Shown: positions 1-7,489 of the stretch, one piece after another | How the letters are laid out: every line of letters starts with the position of its first letter | How positions within the stretch are numbered: the first letter of the stretch is position 1 | Assembly (NCBI GenBank): GCA_018822065.1 | Contig: JAHJKV010000427.1 | Coordinates: forward strand, 1-8,107 | DNA: 8,107 nt | Direction: 5' to 3' | Origin: Pseudomonadota bacterium | Lineage (GTDB): Bacteria; Desulfobacterota; Desulfovibrionia; Desulfovibrionales; Desulfovibrionaceae | The notes under the pieces: model-generated | Databases searched by the model: none | Seen by the model: only the letters and a program-made list of their open reading frames with translations | Told to the model about the DNA's origin: nothing | Translations under genes and position numbers: made by a program

Positions 1-59
1 AGGTCAAGAAGGACAGCCGGGGCAATTATTGTTTTGCTGCGGATTGTGACAAGCAATGA
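1..59 (+). CDS. C-terminal end of an unidentified plus-strand gene, possibly a GGDEF protein
   Basis: Reading frame 3 is open from the window edge to a TGA at 57-59 and encodes 18 residues, VKKDSRGNYCFAADCDKQ. The first part resembles the last turn of GGDEF diguanylate cyclase domains, which often end in a pattern like 'ALYxAKxxGRNxxxF'. That likeness rests on a few residues only. Frame 2 also closes early, with a TGA at 46-48, so which frame is coding is not certain. The strong hairpin at 93-118 lies 33 nt downstream and would end this gene as well as the converging minus-strand block, which favours a real gene ending here. Everything upstream is outside the window, so the product cannot be named with confidence. 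Confidence 0.4.
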   Translation, partial: VKKDSRGNYCFAADCDKQ

Positions 60-92
60 TCTGAAACAGCCTGAGCATTTTTGGCATGTAAA

Positions 93-118
93 AAAGGCCG
101 GGCATCAGCCCGGCCTTT
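93..118 (-). terminator. Rho-independent terminator, probably bidirectional
   Basis: A perfect 11-bp stem (93-103 with 108-118, GC-rich core GGCCGGGC) closes a 4-nt loop. Read on the minus strand it is followed by an unbroken T run, so it ends the solute-binding-protein gene 33 nt after its stop codon. Read on the plus strand the tail is TTTGCTCTTTC, a weaker but plausible U-tract, so it may also end the plus-strand gene that stops at 59. The convergent layout fits a shared terminator. Confidence 0.9.
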
Positions 119-150
119 GCTCTTTCTGCGGAGCCCCCACGGCGAGATGG

Positions 151-1515
151 CTATTGCTCAGCGGCGATGCGGCGCATTTCTTGGGCGGCCCAGGTCACGG
201 CCTGGGCGGCGGAAACGTTTTCAAACACCGCCTTGTGGATCATGCGTGGGATGACCTTCTCTGCATAGTAAATCGAAGCCAGGGGGTGACGCGTACCCTG
301 GACCATGCCGAAGTTCTGGATGCTTTCCAGGCCGGAGATGATCTCGATGATCTTGGGGCGGCCATAGCGGCGGAACACGCCTTTGGGGTCGTGCATGAAG
401 GAGTCGGAGTCGTCGATGTTGCGCAGGACGGGCATCATGCCACCTGGAGCCATGTGCACCCACTCCACGTACTGGGCGGTTTCGAAGAGGAAGTCCAGGA
501 AGGCCTGGATCGTCTCCTGTTTTTTCGGGTCATTCTGTTTCATGATGGCAAATCCGTTGATAATGCCATAGCTGGCCGGGGTTTGTCTGGTCAGCAGGGG
601 GGCCAGGCGCGTGTTCCGGGCCAGTTCCGGGTCAAAGGGAGTGCCTGCAAGCTCCGGAAAATGCTCACCGCCTAGGGAATCTTGGGCCACACCTGGAAGG
701 GCCAGATCGTCCATGATGAAGGTGGAGTAAAAGAACATGGCCAGTTTGCCCTGGAAATAGAAATCTCGAGCACGCCAGGTTTGGGGGCCGGGCGGAGTGA
801 GCCGGGCGAGCTTGACGTAGTATTCCAGGGTTTCGACCATGGCCGGGGAGTCAAAGATGAGGTCGCCGTCCGGGGTGAACATGAGCGCGTCGTTGGCCAG
901 GGCCAACTGGGTGAAGCACTGCTCGGAATACTGTTCCGCGTCTGTACCGGTCAGGATCCCATAGATGCCCTGTTCCGGGTTGGTGAAGTGTTCCGCTGCC
1001 TTGAGGATTGCGGTCCAGGTTGTGGGCGGCTTCAGGCCAGCTTCTTCAAACCAGTCGGCCCGGTACCAGATTCCCTGGACCCAGCCGTGGTAGGGAATAC
1101 CGTAGAATCCATTCTGTCCCGACAGGGAAAGCATGTTCAGGGCCCCCGTGTAGAAGCGGCTTCTGCCGATGCGATCAATGGTTTGTCCGGCCATGGCAGT
1201 ATCCAGCAGACCTTTTTCCCCAAGAGCGACAAGGAGGTCGCTGCCTGCGTTCACCATGTCCGGTGTCTTTCCGGCTTCAATCAGCGTTTGGACCTGTCGC
1301 ACCAGTTCGTTTTCGTTCACGCTCTGGATATGGACCTTCGCTTCAGAGTGCAGCACCGAGAACACTCCAGCCAAGTAGCGGACCTCGGCCAGGCAGTCCT
1401 GGCGAACCTCGGAGGTGAGCAAGGTGATTGAGCCGTCCTCTTGGGCCTGGGCCGATGATGAAACCGGGACCAGGAGCGGTAGCAGGAGCAGTATGCAGGC
1501 GAGGATGCGTTTCAT
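151..1515 (-). CDS. Extracellular solute-binding protein, sugar/family 1 type (ABC-type periplasmic binding protein)
   Basis: This 454-residue protein belongs to the large ABC-type substrate-binding family (SBP_bac_1/8 type) that captures sugars or similar solutes in the periplasm. The start is the ATG at 1513-1515: it opens a textbook signal peptide (MKRI, hydrophobic LLLLPLLVP, then cleavage after AQA near residue 24), whereas the open frame further upstream runs into the cyclase gene. The Cys at residue 7 is too early for a lipobox, so a soluble periplasmic protein is expected. Family hallmarks are the hinge region around 138-172 (GFYGIPYHGW, then WYRADWFEEAGLKPPTTW), GFAIMKQ at 321-327 and a helical C-terminus. 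Length is normal for the family. It starts 7 nt after the cyclase stop codon with only a weak AGG as ribosome site, which suggests translational coupling. No permease or ATPase gene lies nearby. The ligand cannot be read from sequence. Confidence 0.9.
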   Translation of the reverse strand: MKRILACILLLLPLLVPVSSSAQAQEDGSITLLTSEVRQDCLAEVRYLAGVFSVLHSEAKVHIQSVNENELVRQVQTLIEAGKTPDMVNAGSDLLVALGEKGLLDTAMAGQTIDRIGRSRFYTGALNMLSLSGQNGFYGIPYHGWVQGIWYRADWFEEAGLKPPTTWTAILKAAEHFTNPEQGIYGILTGTDAEQYSEQCFTQLALANDALMFTPDGDLIFDSPAMVETLEYYVKLARLTPPGPQTWRARDFYFQGKLAMFFYSTFIMDDLALPGVAQDSLGGEHFPELAGTPFDPELARNTRLAPLLTRQTPASYGIINGFAIMKQNDPKKQETIQAFLDFLFETAQYVEWVHMAPGGMMPVLRNIDDSDSFMHDPKGVFRRYGRPKIIEIISGLESIQNFGMVQGTRHPLASIYYAEKVIPRMIHKAVFENVSAAQAVTWAAQEMRRIAAEQ

Positions 1516-1522
1516 GTTCGGC

Positions 1523-3679
1523 CTATTTGGTGCTGAAGGTCTCAACCCCGTTCCAGTCCGCAGGGGGGGTGGTGGTGACGTAGTGTCGGGCGCGGTCCAG
1601 GTAAGCGCGGAGCAGACCGTCCTCGGGGCACGTTCCGCACAGGGGCTCGAGGGCTGTTGCCGCGTCTTCAAACCTACGGGCCATGAAAAGGTCGTATGCC
1701 ACCCTCCATTTACGGGCCGTCTCCTGAGCTGCGTCGGTCACGGGTGCAGGCAAATTTTTGCCCGGCATCGAACCGTCGAGGGTGAAGATGCTCATGGGAA
1801 CGGCGGACCCCTTGGGGATCACGCGGCCAGCAGGACGGAAGAGAAAGTCCTCGGCAACCTGGTCGCGCACGGCCTGGCTGACCAGAATCTGGGTGCCGAA
1901 ATATTTGTTCAGTCCCTCCAGGCGCGAGGCCATATTCACGTTGTCGCCCATGGCCGTATAGTTCATGCGGTCCGAGGAGCCCACGTTGCCGACGATGCAC
2001 TCGCCGGTGTGCAGCCCGATCCGGGTGAAGAAGGGATGCTTGCCCTGTACGCGCCAGGTGTCATTCAGGGTATTGCTCGCCTGGGCAGCGGCCATGGCCG
2101 CAGTACAGGCGTGGAGGACATGGTTTGGATCCTCCTGTGGTGCGTTCCAGAAGGCCATCACCGCGTCGCCGATGAATTTGTCGATGGTGCCGCCGTTTGC
2201 TGTGATCACGCTTCCAATTTGCTGGAAGTACTCCGAGGCCTGGAGCATGAGCGCTTCAGGTTCCATGGTTTCGGAGATGGAGGTGAAGTCCGCTATATCC
2301 GTGAAGAGCAGGGTCAGGGGTTGGCGCTGGCCGCCGAGGTGGGGGACCAGTTTGTACTGGACGATCTGGCGGACAATCCCTTTGGGGACATACTGACCAA
2401 AGGTGCGCAAGGCACCCTTCATGGTTCCGATGGATCGGGCCAGGTTGTTGATCTCGGTGATGATCGACTTTACCTCGACACGTTCTTCCAAGTTGAACTG
2501 GCGGATTTCGTCGGACTCCTGGGAGAGTTGGCTGAGGGATTGGGAAATGGCGCGTGCGATGAGTGCCACCACGGGCAGCGTGAGGCCCAGGACGATGAGG
2601 GCAAAGAGGAGGTTTTCGTTTTTGGTCTTTTCCATGGTGCCGGTGAAGTCGCCTCGTGGGGCAAGCACGCCGATGTATCCGTTGCCGATGTCGCTACCGG
2701 GAACCGGGGTGATCCTGGCGATGTAGGGTATGCCGTCCACTTCGAAGTTCAACGGCCCGAAGAAGTTTCTGGAACTGAACAGGTCGAATAGTTTTTTGAT
2801 GGCCGGATCGTTCAGGTCTTCGATCCGGGCAGGGGCGCTCATTTTTTCCCCGTTCACGTTCACTTCCCGGGTGCCGACCTTGGGGTCTGGATGGGCTAGC
2901 AGCGTCCCGGAAGCATCGAAGATGAATCCCAGACCGGATCTCCCGATCTCCTGTCTGGCGATAAATTCGGAAACCGACTTCAGGGTGACGTCGGCTCCGA
3001 AAACGCCGGAGATCGGGCCATCGAAGCGCCGGGCCGCGGTCAGGCCCAGGGAATTGTTGGAGGTGAAGACGTAGGGGGCGGTCCAGACGAGACCCTCAAC
3101 AACCGCGCCTTGCTTGTACCAGGGCCGTTCCCGTGGGTCGTAGTGCGCTTCGGGCACGATCTTGGAACCGGTTGTCCGCAGGCTGGCGTCCAGAAATTTC
3201 CAGATCTCGACTTTCTGGTGGGCGACGTTCTCCAGTATTCGCCGCAGGGCGTATCGGGTGTCCATGGTTGCACCCAATTGGGTGCATCGCTCCACGTCCC
3301 CCTCTGGAATCTGGATGATCTGGTAGAAGTCACCGTCGGCATAGCCGATGTAGACGGAGTAGATATGGGGGTAGGATTCGAGCGTCTTGATGAAATACCA
3401 GGTGGCAGGGTGGGAAACCAGGTCTGGCTTGCTAGATAGGTCGGGCAGTTCCGAGATCCGGTTGCCGAGGGCCAGGACCGGCTGGAAGAGTTTGTCTATC
3501 TCGCCCAGGACCTTGCCGTTGACATGGGTGAGCAGATTTTCGGCGATCTCGACCGCTGCGTCCGAGCTCTTTTTATAGTTGTACAGGGCCAGGGTGATGA
3601 TGACCGCGAGCAGAAGCAAGGCGATCAGGGAGAGCAGGGTGATATGCAGCGGTATGCGTCGTTTAAATAACATGTCCAT
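1523..3679 (-). CDS. Membrane-bound Cache-HAMP class III adenylate/guanylate cyclase
   Basis: This receptor cyclase should make cyclic AMP (less likely cyclic GMP) from a nucleoside triphosphate in response to a periplasmic signal. Taking the ATG at 3677-3679 it has 718 residues: membrane helix 13-32; a double-Cache sensor from about 40 to 345, with the typical DPRERPWY at 181-188; membrane helix about 357-377; HAMP linker to about 425; catalytic domain about 450-635; and a helical tail ending near 718. The catalytic centre is complete: metal Asp461 (FTDIADF) and Asp505 (FIGDAVMAFW), base-reading Lys501 and Thr575 (NYTAMGD), and transition-state Asn582 and Arg586 (VNMASR). The Lys/Thr pair is typical of bacterial class IIIb adenylate cyclases. 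The open frame extends 28 codons further up, but those codons are the groEL terminator hairpin, so I reject that start. ATG 3671-3673 is an alternative. No good Shine-Dalgarno site is visible. Confidence 0.92.
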   Translation of the reverse strand: MDMLFKRRIPLHITLLSLIALLLLAVIITLALYNYKKSSDAAVEIAENLLTHVNGKVLGEIDKLFQPVLALGNRISELPDLSSKPDLVSHPATWYFIKTLESYPHIYSVYIGYADGDFYQIIQIPEGDVERCTQLGATMDTRYALRRILENVAHQKVEIWKFLDASLRTTGSKIVPEAHYDPRERPWYKQGAVVEGLVWTAPYVFTSNNSLGLTAARRFDGPISGVFGADVTLKSVSEFIARQEIGRSGLGFIFDASGTLLAHPDPKVGTREVNVNGEKMSAPARIEDLNDPAIKKLFDLFSSRNFFGPLNFEVDGIPYIARITPVPGSDIGNGYIGVLAPRGDFTGTMEKTKNENLLFALIVLGLTLPVVALIARAISQSLSQLSQESDEIRQFNLEERVEVKSIITEINNLARSIGTMKGALRTFGQYVPKGIVRQIVQYKLVPHLGGQRQPLTLLFTDIADFTSISETMEPEALMLQASEYFQQIGSVITANGGTIDKFIGDAVMAFWNAPQEDPNHVLHACTAAMAAAQASNTLNDTWRVQGKHPFFTRIGLHTGECIVGNVGSSDRMNYTAMGDNVNMASRLEGLNKYFGTQILVSQAVRDQVAEDFLFRPAGRVIPKGSAVPMSIFTLDGSMPGKNLPAPVTDAAQETARKWRVAYDLFMARRFEDAATALEPLCGTCPEDGLLRAYLDRARHYVTTTPPADWNGVETFSTK

Positions 3680-3681
3680 AC

Positions 3682-3715
3682 ATGTACCAGTATTTCGTGT
3701 GTATGTGCCAGTGTT
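3682..3715 (-). repeat. Two 13-bp direct repeats before the cyclase gene
   Basis: On the plus strand ATGTACCAGTATT (3682-3694) and ATGTGCCAGTGTT (3703-3715) match at 11 of 13 positions and start 21 bp apart, two helical turns. They fill the space between the groEL terminator and the cyclase start codon. The spacing suits a dimeric regulator binding one face of the DNA, but chance or a simple duplication is also possible. No regulator is identified. Confidence 0.35.
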
Positions 3716-3732
3716 TTTTATGAGAAAGCAAA

Positions 3733-3753
3733 GGCCGGGAAGAATTCCCGGCC
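3733..3753 (-). terminator. Rho-independent terminator after groEL
   Basis: A perfect 9-bp stem (3733-3741 with 3745-3753, GGCCGGGAA/TTCCCGGCC) with a 3-nt loop starts 26 nt after the groEL stop codon. On the minus strand it is followed by TTTGCTTTCT, a broken but usable U-tract. It separates groESL from the downstream cyclase pair. Because the cyclase begins only about 54 nt further on, that gene needs read-through or a promoter inside this short gap. I see no convincing sigma-70 promoter there. Confidence 0.85.
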
Positions 3754-3779
3754 CTTGATACATATGTGTGGGGCGTGGT

Positions 3780-5354
<1,575 letters not shown>

Positions 5355-5383
5355 GGATGGTAGTCCTGAAAAGTTTGGTTGGG

Positions 5384-5656
5384 TTAGCTGAGGATGGCGA
5401 GGATGTCGTCCTCGCTCATGATGATCAGGTCGTCGCCGTCGATGGAAATTTCACTGCCAGCATACTTGGCAAAGAGCACGGTGTTGCCCTGTTTCACGGT
5501 CATTTTCACGTCGTCCTTGCCGGGGCCGGTGGCGAGTACTTCGCCGCGCAGGGGCTTTTCCTTGGCAGAATCGGGAATGATGATCCCGCCGGAGGAGGTG
5601 ACTTCCTCGGCCAGACGTTTGATGATCACGCGATTTCCCAGAGGTTTGAGCTGCAT
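5384..5656 (-). CDS. groES: GroES (Hsp10) co-chaperonin with a short roof loop
   Basis: This co-chaperonin forms a heptameric lid that caps the GroEL ring. The start is ATG 5654-5656, giving 90 residues: AAGGAG sits 5 nt upstream of it, while a GTG two codons earlier directly abuts that site and is rejected. The core is typical: MQLKPLGNRVIIKR, a mobile loop about 17-33 (EEVTSSGGIIIPDSAKEKP) whose GGIII contacts GroEL, RGEVLATGPGK, and LIIMSEDDILAIL at the end. Between GPGK and VLF it is about 5 residues shorter than E. coli GroES; the missing part corresponds to the beta-hairpin that forms the roof of the dome. The GroEL gene follows after 29 nt, so the two are one operon. No CIRCE element (TTAGCACTC-N9-GAGTGCTAA) is present upstream. 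Confidence 0.96.
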   Translation of the reverse strand: MQLKPLGNRVIIKRLAEEVTSSGGIIIPDSAKEKPLRGEVLATGPGKDDVKMTVKQGNTVLFAKYAGSEISIDGDDLIIMSEDDILAILS

Positions 5657-5680
5657 CTCCACTCCTTGATGAAAGAAAAC

Positions 5681-5704
5681 CGGGCATCGAGCCCGACCAG
5701 GTCG
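5681..5704 (-). promoter_or_regulatory. Overlapping hairpin and dyad in the groES leader
   Basis: Two short inverted repeats overlap by 2 nt in the predicted 5' leader of groES: CGGGC/GCCCG around a 5-nt loop (5681-5695), and the dyad CGACC-A-GGTCG (5694-5704). On the minus strand the first hairpin is followed by GTTTTCTTTC, so it looks like a weak terminator or attenuator. The second lies just after the predicted transcription start, where an operator could act. Both stems are only 5 bp, so a functional role is a guess. Confidence 0.35.
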
Positions 5705-5713
5705 TTGGTGGTG

Positions 5714-5741
5714 AATCTAAGCTCGGACGGGGATTTGTCAA
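5714..5741 (-). promoter_or_regulatory. Sigma-70-type promoter for groES-groEL
   Basis: On the minus strand TTGACA (5736-5741, a perfect -35) is followed after 16 bp by TAGATT (5714-5719, 4 of 6 matches to TATAAT). Transcription would start near 5707, leaving a leader of about 50 nt before the groES ATG. It does not look like a sigma-32 heat-shock promoter, and no CIRCE operator is seen. The -35 hexamer overlaps the one of the divergent promoter. Confidence 0.55.
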
Positions 5742-5763
5742 CACCTCGCCACGCATTTATTTT
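5735..5763 (+). promoter_or_regulatory. Sigma-70-type promoter for the YbjQ-M48 operon
   Basis: On the plus strand TTGTCA (5735-5740, 5 of 6 matches) is followed after 17 bp by TATTTT (5758-5763, 4 of 6 matches). Transcription would start near 5770, about 90 nt before the first gene of the operon. Its -35 is the near-palindromic partner of the groES -35. A weaker alternative, TTGCGT with TACGTA 17 bp further on, lies downstream around 5770-5800. Confidence 0.45.
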
Positions 5764-5857
5764 TCATGGTTGCGTTGGTGTCGGGGGTGGGCTACGTATC
5801 GATTCGCGTATTGTTGTTTAGGGTCATCGAATCAGACAGCAACGGAGGTCCACGCTG

Positions 5858-6172
5858 GTGTTTATCTCGAATCTGGAGACAATCCCTGGGATGAAAATAG
5901 TAGAGCACTATGGGCTGGTCACGGGCAGCACTGTTCGGGCCAGAAATGTGTTTGTCGACATCGGGGCGATGCTCAAGAGCCTGTGGGGCGGCGAACTCAA
6001 GGGGTACACCAAGCTGCTGTACTCGACGAACGAGGTTGCCCTGCAGCGCCTGGAGGCCCAGGCCGAGGCAATGGGGGCCAATGCAGTGGTCAATGTGCGC
6101 TATGCCACCAGTTCCGTGGCCCTAGGCGCTTCCGAACTATACGCGTATGGCACTGCGGTTAGTGTGGAATAG
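5858..6172 (+). CDS. YbjQ/UPF0145 family protein (putative heavy-metal-binding domain)
   Basis: This 104-residue cytoplasmic protein has the length and pattern of the YbjQ/UPF0145 (DUF74) family: an N-terminal strand FISNLETIPG, then KIVEHYGLVTGSTVRARN at 13-30, the WGGELKGYTKLL segment at 43-54, a helix ALQRLEAQAEAMGANAVVNVRY at 61-82, and the ending AYGTAVSVE. It carries no signal peptide or membrane helix. The start is GTG 5858-5860, with GGAGGT 8 nt upstream, a strong ribosome site. The family is often labelled heavy-metal binding, but it has no obvious Cys or His cluster here and its biochemical role is not established, so that label should be taken lightly. It is the first gene of a four-gene operon and is followed after 9 nt by a membrane-anchored relative. 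Confidence 0.88.
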   Translation: MFISNLETIPGMKIVEHYGLVTGSTVRARNVFVDIGAMLKSLWGGELKGYTKLLYSTNEVALQRLEAQAEAMGANAVVNVRYATSSVALGASELYAYGTAVSVE

Positions 6173-6181
6173 GGGGCGGCA

Positions 6182-6685
6182 GTGGAATTCGGATCGGATT
6201 TCTGGGGGCAGGTGTTTCTGTTCTTCTTTGAGTACGGCAACTCGGGGTTGTTTCTTCTGGCCCTGGCCATCGGCCTCATTGTCGGTTCCTGGATCGAACG
6301 GAGACATTACCGCTCCATCATCCAGCGTGAGCAGGCTGGCGTGGGGCTCCCTGTGGTCTCCATAGGCAAGAAAGGTGAAACCAGAAAGGCGGTGCAGGAG
6401 GTTCGGCTGGTGGTGGGCATGGCCTCCATCTCCACGGACTTTTTCAAGCGGCTGATGGGCAGCATCATCAGTATATTCGGCGGTGAGATTCGCGCCTATG
6501 AATCCCTGGTGGACCGTGCCCGGCGCGAGGCGCTTCTGCGCATGCGCGAGCAGGCCAAGGGGGCGGACCTCCTCGTCAATGTCCGGGTTGAAAATTCCAA
6601 CCTGTTCATCAGTGCGGGGCAGCGCTATGCCATCGGTAGCGTCGAGGTCATGGCCTACGGCACGGCCATTACCTACGAGAAGTGA
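6182..6685 (+). CDS. Membrane-anchored YbjQ-like protein
   Basis: This 167-residue protein joins one N-terminal membrane helix (about 20-37, LALAIGLIVGSW) to a YbjQ-like domain (about 58-165). The positive ERRHYR right after the helix and the acidic N-terminus place the YbjQ domain in the cytoplasm. The domain repeats landmarks of the gene before it: FGGEIRAYESLV matches WGGELKGYTKLL, AKGADLLVNVRV matches AMGANAVVNVRY, and AYGTAITYE matches AYGTAVSVE. The two genes are therefore probably old tandem duplicates, one soluble and one tethered. The start is GTG 6182-6184 with a G-rich stretch (GGGGG) just upstream; it lies 9 nt after the preceding stop. The protease gene follows after one nucleotide (TGA-C-ATG), which indicates coupled translation. 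Function is unknown. Confidence 0.85.
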   Translation: MEFGSDFWGQVFLFFFEYGNSGLFLLALAIGLIVGSWIERRHYRSIIQREQAGVGLPVVSIGKKGETRKAVQEVRLVVGMASISTDFFKRLMGSIISIFGGEIRAYESLVDRARREALLRMREQAKGADLLVNVRVENSNLFISAGQRYAIGSVEVMAYGTAITYEK

Positions 6686-6686
6686 C

Positions 6687-7469
6687 ATGGGTTACAAGCC
6701 GGTTTCGCTTTCGGAAAATGTGAATGTTTCCCAAAGAATGCCCCTGCGTTCGGTGCTGCTCATGCTCGGTGGGCTTTTTGTGGTACTGCCCGCGCTCTTT
6801 CTGGTCATCGTCTTGATGGTGGGAGCAGCAGCCCCCTACGTGCCTGCGGCCTGGGAGCGGTCCATGGGTGATGATTTGCGCGAGGAACTGGCGGTGGATG
6901 CCCTGCACAACGAGCGGGCAACCCAAATAAACCGTATCCTCGACCAGTTGAAGCCCTCCCTCTCCGAGGATGACCTGCGTCTGAACTATCTGCCTCTGGT
7001 CATTGAAGACGAAATGTTTAATGCCCTGGCCTTGCCGGGTGGGACCATTGTGCTCTTCACCGGCCTGCTGGACAACGTGCAATCCGACAACGAGGTGGCC
7101 TTTGTTCTGGCTCACGAACTGGGGCATTTCCACAACCGCGATCACCTGCGGGGCATGGGTGTCGGGTATGCTGTGCAGCTGATCAGCCTCTTGCTCAGCG
7201 GGCAACAGACCGGAGCGGAGCAGCTGCTCATGGATGGCGTGGGCCTGATGAGCCTTGGCTATTCGCGCCACCAGGAAAAGGACGCCGACCTCTACGCCTT
7301 GGATATGCTGGACCGGGCTGGTTTCGATCTCTCTGGTGGCATCGCCTTCATGGAGCGGATCAGCGAGATGGACGGGCGCACCCATTTTGCTCAATATTTC
7401 AGCACTCATCCCCATTCTGACGAACGGCTACTCTATCTGCGCAAGGAAATGAAGCGCCTTCATCCCTGA
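6687..7469 (+). CDS. M48 family zinc metalloprotease, membrane-anchored
   Basis: This 260-residue protein is an M48 peptidase, a zinc-dependent endopeptidase family that includes HtpX, BepA and LoiP and often works in envelope protein quality control. The zinc site is visible: HELGH at 143-147 supplies two His ligands and the catalytic Glu, and Glu197 in QEKDAD is the expected third ligand. The C-terminal THPHSDERLLYL at 240-251 is also typical. One hydrophobic helix at about 22-48 follows a basic N-terminus (Lys4, Arg17, Arg21), so the catalytic domain is predicted to face the periplasm. There is no lipobox and no C-terminal TPR. The ATG at 6687 is chosen because it begins one nucleotide after the previous stop; the open frame upstream overlaps the YbjQ-like gene and is not coding. 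The substrate is unknown. Confidence 0.93.
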   Translation: MGYKPVSLSENVNVSQRMPLRSVLLMLGGLFVVLPALFLVIVLMVGAAAPYVPAAWERSMGDDLREELAVDALHNERATQINRILDQLKPSLSEDDLRLNYLPLVIEDEMFNALALPGGTIVLFTGLLDNVQSDNEVAFVLAHELGHFHNRDHLRGMGVGYAVQLISLLLSGQQTGAEQLLMDGVGLMSLGYSRHQEKDADLYALDMLDRAGFDLSGGIAFMERISEMDGRTHFAQYFSTHPHSDERLLYLRKEMKRLHP

Positions 7470-7489
7470 CCGAGCGGGACAGAAGAGAC

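Noticed and set aside
34..675. Plus-strand open frame opposite the binding-protein gene (213 codons)
   Set aside because: It runs through the terminator hairpin and then antisense to the conserved C-terminal half of the binding protein.
151..1671. Longer start for the binding protein (506 codons)
   Set aside because: The extra 52 residues overlap the cyclase gene in another frame and would bury the clear signal peptide that begins at 1515.
1415..2791. Long open frame on the plus strand opposite the cyclase (458 codons)
   Set aside because: Antisense to the intact catalytic and HAMP region of the cyclase, with no ribosome site or domain pattern.
3680..3715. Possible sigma-54 promoter (TGGCAC) before the cyclase
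   Set aside because: The minus strand has TGGCAC, but the required GC-containing -12 element (TTGCA-like) is not at the right distance.
5657..5760. CIRCE/HrcA operator before groES
   Set aside because: Neither half site TTAGCACTC nor GAGTGCTAA is present in the leader or promoter.
6669..7415. Minus-strand open frame opposite the M48 protease (248 codons)
   Set aside because: Antisense to HELGH and the other M48 motifs; no domain likeness of its own.
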